From Pelargonium cotyledonis (Eukaryota; Streptophyta; Magnoliopsida; Geraniales; Geraniaceae): 25,670 bases of DNA. Where the stretch lies: the NCBI GenBank assembly GCA_036897625.1, contig JAYMTA010000650.1, positions 1 to 25,670 on the forward strand, read 5' to 3'. The notes under the pieces are model-generated. The model had not been told where the DNA came from, made no database searches, and worked only from the letters and a program-made list of their open reading frames with translations. Of this stretch, positions 20,107-25,670 are shown one piece after another. How positions within the stretch are numbered: the first letter of the stretch is position 1; the number at the start of each line of letters is the position of its first letter. Both the position numbers and the translations under genes were made by a program.

Positions 20107-20348
20107 TTATGATATGAGTAAAATGTGTATCAGTTGACTGATATAACTTTATATCAGTTGTAATTTAATCAAGTCAATGAGGTGATGCTATCTTATTAAA
20201 TTTCACTTATATCACTCAAGTGAATATGTGGGAGCGGAACAATCCGTCCGGATTCATGATTTTAAATGAGGTGTCATCACTTTATTAGTACAATTAATAT
20301 AAAGTTGTATCAGCCAACTGATGTTCATATTACTCGTATGATATTTAT
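20107..20348. mobile_element. Stem-loop MITE with long terminal inverted repeats
   Basis: The left arm (about 20107-20165, including GTATCAGTTGACTGATA and AACTTTATAT) pairs with the right arm (about 20290-20348, including ATATAAAGTT and TATCAGCCAACTGAT) over roughly 60 bases with few mismatches. The loop is about 125 bp. No coding capacity. Target duplication not determined. Confidence 0.65.
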
Positions 20349-22540
20349 GTGATTTCAAATATATTTAACAGAATCTTCTAGCTAGTAAATATGCATATTT
20401 AACATGATGTAGAATAACATGACTACAAGTTTTTTATACTCTCGAAATCAATATTATTTTCTCTTGATAGTCTGTCAAACAACTTACAAATTAAATTAAA
20501 TCAAATTACACTACAAGATCATAACTATGATGAATAAGACATTAGCAAGAAAATGATTTGATTTGACACCATCAACCTCACATGTTAACTAAAATAATAT
20601 AAATTTTATTAAAAATACACACCAATTTATTTTAGGAAACAAAAAATATGATGACACAAACTACAATATTCCGATTTTAATTTTTGTTCACATTTGTTTG
20701 CTTATATATTGTATCAAATCATACAAATCTTAATCTCATCATACTTCTTACGAATTTAACATACGTCTAATCATTCTAACGGAAGAAAATGCGAATAATT
20801 ATTAGTTGCACGAGCCCGTAATCATGATGTCTAATTGTCTTCATTATCCATATTTTTTTCAATCAAAAACCAAATAATCATGTTTGTGAACCACTAATCA
20901 CACCATGTGAACATGATTAAGCTATACTAACAACTAAATTAATCTATGGACCATAAGTTAGTGTCACCTAATTTAAAGAATCTTTATAATTAATTTAGTT
21001 TTGAACTAATTAAAAAAATGGTTGAGTCAATGTGACATAATGGCAAGCTGGCAATTTTTTGTCACCTCCATGAGATTTAATTCCAAAAAATAAATTTCAT
21101 TTTCTACAAAATGAATAAAAACAAACAATCTAATCAAAATAAGAATATATTGTGCCTAACTCACCTAATTTATTTGTTTAGTATTTGAATTGGATACATG
21201 GAATATTTCACCAAATTATTTATATTTTCAACAGAAGTGATGGGTTAGAAGCAAAATAGCTGGATATACCAGATTCAGCTGCACCACAATGGCACAAATA
21301 GTGAAATGATTTAATAATTGTATAAAAATCCAAATAATTAAAATCAATAATTTTAGAATTGATTAGACTAATAGTTGATCGTGACCAATTCATAAATCGA
21401 CCTACCCGATAACAGTTTGATTCTTATAGAATTGAAAATCAATAAAAGCAAATATAATTATGTTTGAGCTTACTAACAAACTAGTTTAAATCTTTAGTTT
21501 ATAATAAGTATAAAACTTTGACTATTACACAAGTGGATTCAATTACAAATATTTGTCAAAATCATTATAAAATTTCGAAATGTAGTAGTAATGATTGACT
21601 AAATTCGAAAAATGAGTTAACATTTTGGTGTGTTTTTAATATATCAATCAAAATATGGCATATAATTAAATTGAAAACTAGATTTGACTCTTGTCAAATT
21701 GGTTCAAAACAACTCAAAATTCTATTTCAACACTTTATTTTGTTACGTCATTAGGAAAATGAACCAGTAATTAAACAAACCGAACCACTCCAACTCTCAC
21801 TTCAAAACCAAAACCACTTTGATTGTATTTTCAAACCGAACGAACCAAGTTGAATTATAAGTTGACGATATGATCACCAAACACAGCGTCTGTTCAACTC
21901 TCACTCCAAAATTTGAAAGCATTGACTATTACTCAGGTAGATTCATTGTGGCTAATTGCACCTAAAGTTGTTGGTATCCTGAAACTTTGTTGTCCTGTAC
22001 AAATGTAGAAACATGTGTTTTGAAGATGGAGGTTAACATGGAAACAACCAAGCAAATCACCAAAAATAGAGCATGCATGTTGTGCAATAATTGCTATAGA
22101 AAACATGAATTGCAGAAAAATAATTGTCATGGAGCCCATCAACAAGAAACAATCCAAAATTCAATCCCCAAAAGGACAGGCACCAAAGGAGCATGAATAA
22201 TGGTAAGGGTCCTATCTTTGTCTATACAAAAAGATAATATATATACATAACATAAGCTTTTTAAATTACCATAAAACTAAAATTCAATTAATGTGGGAAC
22301 CATTTTGTTTCCCACATAATGATGAACAAGCTTGGCATGCTCATGTGATGAAAATAACCCAAATCAAGCTCAAACAAAAATACAAAACCCACCAAATATA
22401 TATTGCCATCCAACAACAAGATCAATGAATTGCACATCAACCATGGATTTGTTTCTTTTGTATATGTAGCTACTAAGTAACCCTTCATACGGTCGTTTTC
22501 ACCGAATGACATGGTAAAAGTTGCATAACACTCGAAACGC
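20349..22540. other. AT-rich spacer, no gene supported
   Basis: Open frames at 21933-22196 (both strands) and 22288-22512 (minus) are short and match nothing I recognise. A 9-bp inverted repeat TGTGGGAA/TTTCCCACA lies near 22293-22317. Confidence 0.45.
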
Positions 22541-22544
22541 TAAT

Positions 22545-22700
22545 TCATAAGGTGTTTGAATTAGGTTATAAGCTAATCAAACTAGTTTTTAAGTACTACA
22601 GTGCTATAGAATTTAGAGTTACATGTTTGGTAAATTTGAAACAATTCGTAAGTTGTAGAAGAGAAAATAAATAAATAAAAGAGTTGGTTGGTTAACTGCG
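22545..22700. repeat. Fragment of a TTATAAGCTAATCAAAC-type MITE
   Basis: GGTGTTTGAATTAGGTTATAAGC, then GTGCTATAGAATTTAGAG and TGTTTGGTAAATTTGAAAC, follows the pattern of common plant MITEs whose ends read GTGTTTGG. The second terminus is not visible, so it is probably truncated. Confidence 0.35.
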
Positions 22701-22737
22701 AGTGGGAGTTGAAACGTGCCTTTCACCAAATCCATGG

Positions 22738-22975
22738 TCTCAATTGCAACACTACGTGTGGGTGTGTGTTGCGTTGAAAATTAACTATGTGCTACACAAC
22801 ACAACTCAACACGAACACAATGCATTTAGTAATTGTGTTGAACGAACGAAAACGACGTTATGCATAGTAAAAGCAACATGTCTAACACGACTCCATCCAA
22901 CGAAAACACAACACAGCTACAAAATATATATGTAGTTTCAAGCACCGTGTCGCATTCGTGTTGCTCCAACTATAT
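22738..22975. repeat. Dispersed CACGA/CGTGTT-rich repeat, copy 3
   Basis: CAACACAACTCAACACGAACAC and CCGTGTCGCATTCGTGTTGC words resemble the two blocks in the 3' flank of the right ceramide synthase. No clear ends. Confidence 0.4.
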
Positions 22976-23263
22976 CTATGCACCGTTGCATTAAAACTCA
23001 CCACTCGTCTCTTGCTTAATTAAAACATCTACCATTCCTATTTTATCCTTGTATATGATATCACAACACATTCTCATCTACAACTACAAGCTGATACAAA
23101 AAGCCAAAAGCCAGTTGGATTTTCTGCACTTTCTACAGAAAAAAAGCTGCTCTTTTCTTGATGACCAGACAGAATATGTAAAAGGTGTTTCAAGAAAATG
23201 CAGAGAGAGCTAGCATTAATTCAAGAAAAATGGTGAAGTGGGTCTCATCTATGGTTCATCTAT

Positions 23264-23270
23264 TATAAAA
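23264..23270 (+). promoter_or_regulatory. TATA box of the SOFL gene
   Basis: TATAAAA about 365 bases before the SOFL ATG, followed about 30 bases later by a (GA)n tract at 23295-23311 that would fall at the start of the transcript. The implied leader is about 330 bases, and may contain an intron. Confidence 0.55.
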
Positions 23271-23629
23271 GCTGACCCTGTATTTATGATTCAGACAGAG
23301 AGAGAGAGAAGTAAATGTTTTCTTGTGGTTTCTTCAGTATCTGACCCCCAAAAAGCCTTAAAAACACCCCCAAGATTCCAACTTTCTTTTGCTGTTTAAT
23401 TACATGGTTTGATCCATTTTCTTGCCTCTCCCACCCCCGCCCCCCCAAAAACCTTGTCCTCTAGTGCTTGTAATCAATATGGTGCTCAGATTTGCCAGCC
23501 AGCTATTCAAATCGACACACTACCCAATTCCATCAAATTAAACACACTATTTTCTCTTCACTTCTTCACCTTGCTACCACCATCTCTCTGCAGATTCTGG
23601 TTAGTTTTGTGAGCTACACCTACTTGTTG

Positions 23630-24034
23630 ATGGATCAACCAGGATCAGATAAACACAGTGGGTGTGGAGGAAGCACTAGTGAGTCTGGTTGGACAATGTA
23701 CATAGGCTCCCATATCCATGGAACTACTACTGATATTGAAGATGATCATCATCAGTTTTGTCATGATCTCCACAAGAGATACAGTTCTGAGAGTGATGAT
23801 TCCATGGCTTCTGATGCTTCTTCTGGTCCAAGCCACCAGGAGCTTCCATGCCATGCACTCAAGAATCATCATGATGAGCAACACAGCAAGAAATCAGCGA
23901 AGAGCAAGAAGCTACATGAGCTGGTTGTGAAGGAGCAGAGAGATCATGAACAGAGGAAGAAGGAGAAGCAAGTGCTTGCCAAGGCAAATAGTGCAGCTAG
24001 TCATGTTGGAGCCAAGGTAAGGAAAAACAAGTAG
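23630..24034 (+). CDS. SOFL: SOB FIVE-LIKE (SOFL) family protein
   Basis: Small plant-specific protein of 134 residues. It carries the two defining SOFL motifs: SGWTMYI at residues 19-25 and DDSMASDASSGPS at 56-68. The first is preceded by a Gly/Ser-rich start, and the two are separated by a His/Asp-rich linker. The C-terminal third is charged, with KKSAKSKK as a possible nuclear signal and a Lys/Glu/Gln-rich stretch (about 93-113) that could form a helix. Arabidopsis SOB5 and SOFL1/2 are linked by genetics to raised cytokinin levels and responses; the biochemical activity is not known. The start is set at MDQPG because the upstream in-frame extension has no ATG and looks like leader. A sequence AAG|GTAAGG near the end (24014-24022) resembles a splice donor, so an alternative C-terminus is possible. 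The single-exon model gives a normal-looking protein. Confidence 0.88.
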   Translation: MDQPGSDKHSGCGGSTSESGWTMYIGSHIHGTTTDIEDDHHQFCHDLHKRYSSESDDSMASDASSGPSHQELPCHALKNHHDEQHSKKSAKSKKLHELVVKEQRDHEQRKKEKQVLAKANSAASHVGAKVRKNK

Positions 24035-25504
24035 CTGTCAAGAACAAGATCAAGTGTACTCATTTTTCATCATCTCTGTAATTTTTTTTTCTTTCTTTTT
24101 CATATATATGTGACTGTGTATTGGTACTATAATGGTGTGTGATGAATCAAGAAATAACATGGTTGTGGGGATTAGGTAGGGCATAGAGTTCATAGATATG
24201 CACATGCATGGATTTGTCTGGTATAGTGATATATAGATACATGTCTTGTGAAAAAATATACATACATATATATACATACATGAAAAAGTGATTAATGCTA
24301 GTGTGTACATGTTAGATATGCTTTAAATGATGTAACATGGTATAGAGCTGGGGTCAAAATGTTCATCCCAATACATTCAAAAAGATAACGTTGGTCACAA
24401 TAAATATACTAATATTTAAACATGATAACGGGCACGTGTTTACACGTATTCATCTAGTAGACGAAGAAAATGCACACCCACATTCATATTCACACGTGTA
24501 ATGAATTTATTGAGCTTAGATTTATTTGTAACAGGCGTCATATTGTGACGTTGCAAACGCAAAATTAAAAAAGTCTTGTAGCGGTAGAGCATTCACTCAA
24601 TTAGAGGAGATTCCACCATTTGAATGTTAAAATAGGATGCTCAATGCGTGGGACTCCTGTCGTTGTGGGGGCATGCCGTCTACCTACTTCTATATAGAAC
24701 TTCTCTAAATTAAACATATGCGATATTAAGATTACAAGACAATAATCTTACCGTTGTGTCAAAACCGACTCTAACTTAATCAAACGTGTGATATATAATG
24801 ATGTATGTATGTATATCATTATATATTGTTGACGTGTCAATTTCTCAGGCGTATCTGAAACCTAGACATCCAACAATGGGTAACAGGTAGGTTATGGCCA
24901 AGAAAAATGGAGCTTCTTGTCTAGCTGTCTTGTACATCTTGTCTCTCTGTATACGCTTGCAAATCAACACATTGAACAAAGCAAAGTCATCAAAATCAAA
25001 CTCTTGACCTAATTGTAATTTGGAACTTGTGATTATATTAATAAGTTAGAAAAGTTTGAAATCAATAACATCAAGTGTACGCGAATTAGCTATTAGAATT
25101 ACATAAATTAGACTTAATCAATTTTAAGTTCGGAGCGAATAAAACTCATGTATTTTATCTATGAAACTCGGTTCTTAGCGTAATTCAAAATCCACCATTT
25201 AAACAAACATAAATGTCTTTGAAAGTCGGACAAGACATTTTCAACTAGAAACTCAAATTAAACATGCTCAATGTCATTGTCAGGAAGGCTAAAATTAAAT
25301 CATCAAATCGTGGCCGTTGATTCGTACCCTCTAGAGAACTCTTTGAGATCTCAGCCGTTAAAGACAGAGGGCCCACCATATCATCCCTTTCGCGCCAAGT
25401 AACCCTATCTCTTTCCAACGGTCAATAACCACCACACACACAGTTCACAAACCCAGAAAACCAAAACCCACCATCTCCATTCTTTGTTTCTCGACCCCAC
25501 AAAA
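24035..25504. other. Spacer between SOFL and the right-edge gene
   Basis: The first 300 bp are the likely SOFL 3' UTR and flank, with ATAC/ATAT simple repeats near 24258-24284. One SINE-like head is listed separately. The last 150 bp are C-rich and are probably the leader and promoter of the right-edge gene; GGGCCCACC at 25370-25378 is a possible TCP-type site. Confidence 0.45.
24570..24710 (+). repeat. Possible SINE head with tRNA-like boxes
   Basis: TAGCGGTAGAGCATTCACTC (box A-like, from 24579) and CCATTTGAATGTT (box B-like, 24616-24628) have tRNA-like spacing. No A-tail or flanking repeat was seen. Its sequence differs from the 18537 SINE, so it would be another family. Confidence 0.35.
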
Positions 25505-25670
25505 ATGCTGCTACGTGGCGCCATCTCCACGCCCCTCCCATCCTCCTCTCTCCACCTCTCCACCACCGTCCGCCGAACCTCCTCTACCGCCGCCGGCGCG
25601 ACCTTCCCGCTGATTCGCAACCAATACTCCATCTCCGACGAGGCCCTCCAGTCCCGCGGTTACGTCCCGC
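25505..25670 (+). CDS. N-terminus of an unrecognised, probably organelle-targeted protein (cut by window edge)
   Basis: An ATG at 25505 in a good context (ACAAAAATG) opens a frame that runs to the window edge without a stop, 55 codons. Residues 1-35 (MLLRGAISTPLPSS, then Leu/Ser/Thr with RR at 23-24) are rich in Ser, Thr, Ala and Arg with no acidic residue, as in a plastid or mitochondrial transit peptide. After that comes IRNQYSISDEALQSRGYVP, which looks like the start of a folded domain. The region is far more GC-rich than the rest of the window, a usual sign of a coding exon here. I do not recognise the family. The minus-strand frame 25405-25632 is its shadow. Confidence 0.7.
   Translation, partial: MLLRGAISTPLPSSSLHLSTTVRRTSSTAAGATFPLIRNQYSISDEALQSRGYVP

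Noticed and set aside
21933-22196. Cys-containing small frames on both strands
   Set aside because: No signal peptide or conserved Cys spacing that I can recognise, so no support as a secreted peptide gene.
23492-23629. Upstream in-frame extension of the SOFL protein
   Set aside because: It starts at a non-ATG codon and lacks family motifs; the conserved family start fits the ATG at 23630.

Overview
The window is nuclear DNA from a flowering plant, most likely a eudicot. It is AT-rich, and its genes have GT-AG introns with T-rich polypyrimidine tracts. The protein families are plant ones: a class III peroxidase, Lag1-type ceramide synthases and a SOB FIVE-LIKE protein. The spacers are filled with small non-autonomous repeats. 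I saw no rRNA, tRNA gene, CRISPR, operon structure or virus-like element. I cannot name the species.

Layout: 1-5054 is gene-free, with a probable TIR element (1187-1925) that carries a cluster of GGTCGACC palindromes, and a SINE-like fragment (about 2471-2590). 5055-7067 (minus) is a complete four-exon secretory peroxidase close to Arabidopsis peroxidase 11, with a small inverted-repeat element in its second intron. About 8130-18235 is a tandem duplication. Each unit holds a ceramide synthase gene on the minus strand plus its 3' flank. The right copy (14823-18062) is complete: six exons, 308 residues. The left copy (9739-12109) keeps every splice site through exon 5 and the catalytic His/Asp residues, but it reads into a +1 frameshift at a seven-base G run, has lost the acidic last coding exon, and differs from the right copy at many conserved positions. 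18300-23200 is a repeat-rich spacer, including a textbook SINE with a perfect 13-bp target duplication (18537-18766) and a stem-loop MITE (about 20107-20348). 23630-24034 (plus) is an intact SOB FIVE-LIKE gene. 25505 to the right edge (plus) is the start of an unrecognised, probably organelle-targeted protein.

The genes do not form a pathway. The two ceramide synthases are the related pair: both would act in the ER membrane making ceramide from sphingoid bases and acyl-CoA. The peroxidase is secreted to the wall or apoplast, and the SOFL protein belongs to a family linked to cytokinin.

No new kind of system is evident. The strongest points are the asymmetric decay of the left ceramide synthase, a shared candidate terminal exon downstream of both copies, an older exon-5 fragment in both 3' flanks (implying a third, lost copy), and the likely replacement of the left copy's promoter at the duplication junction.
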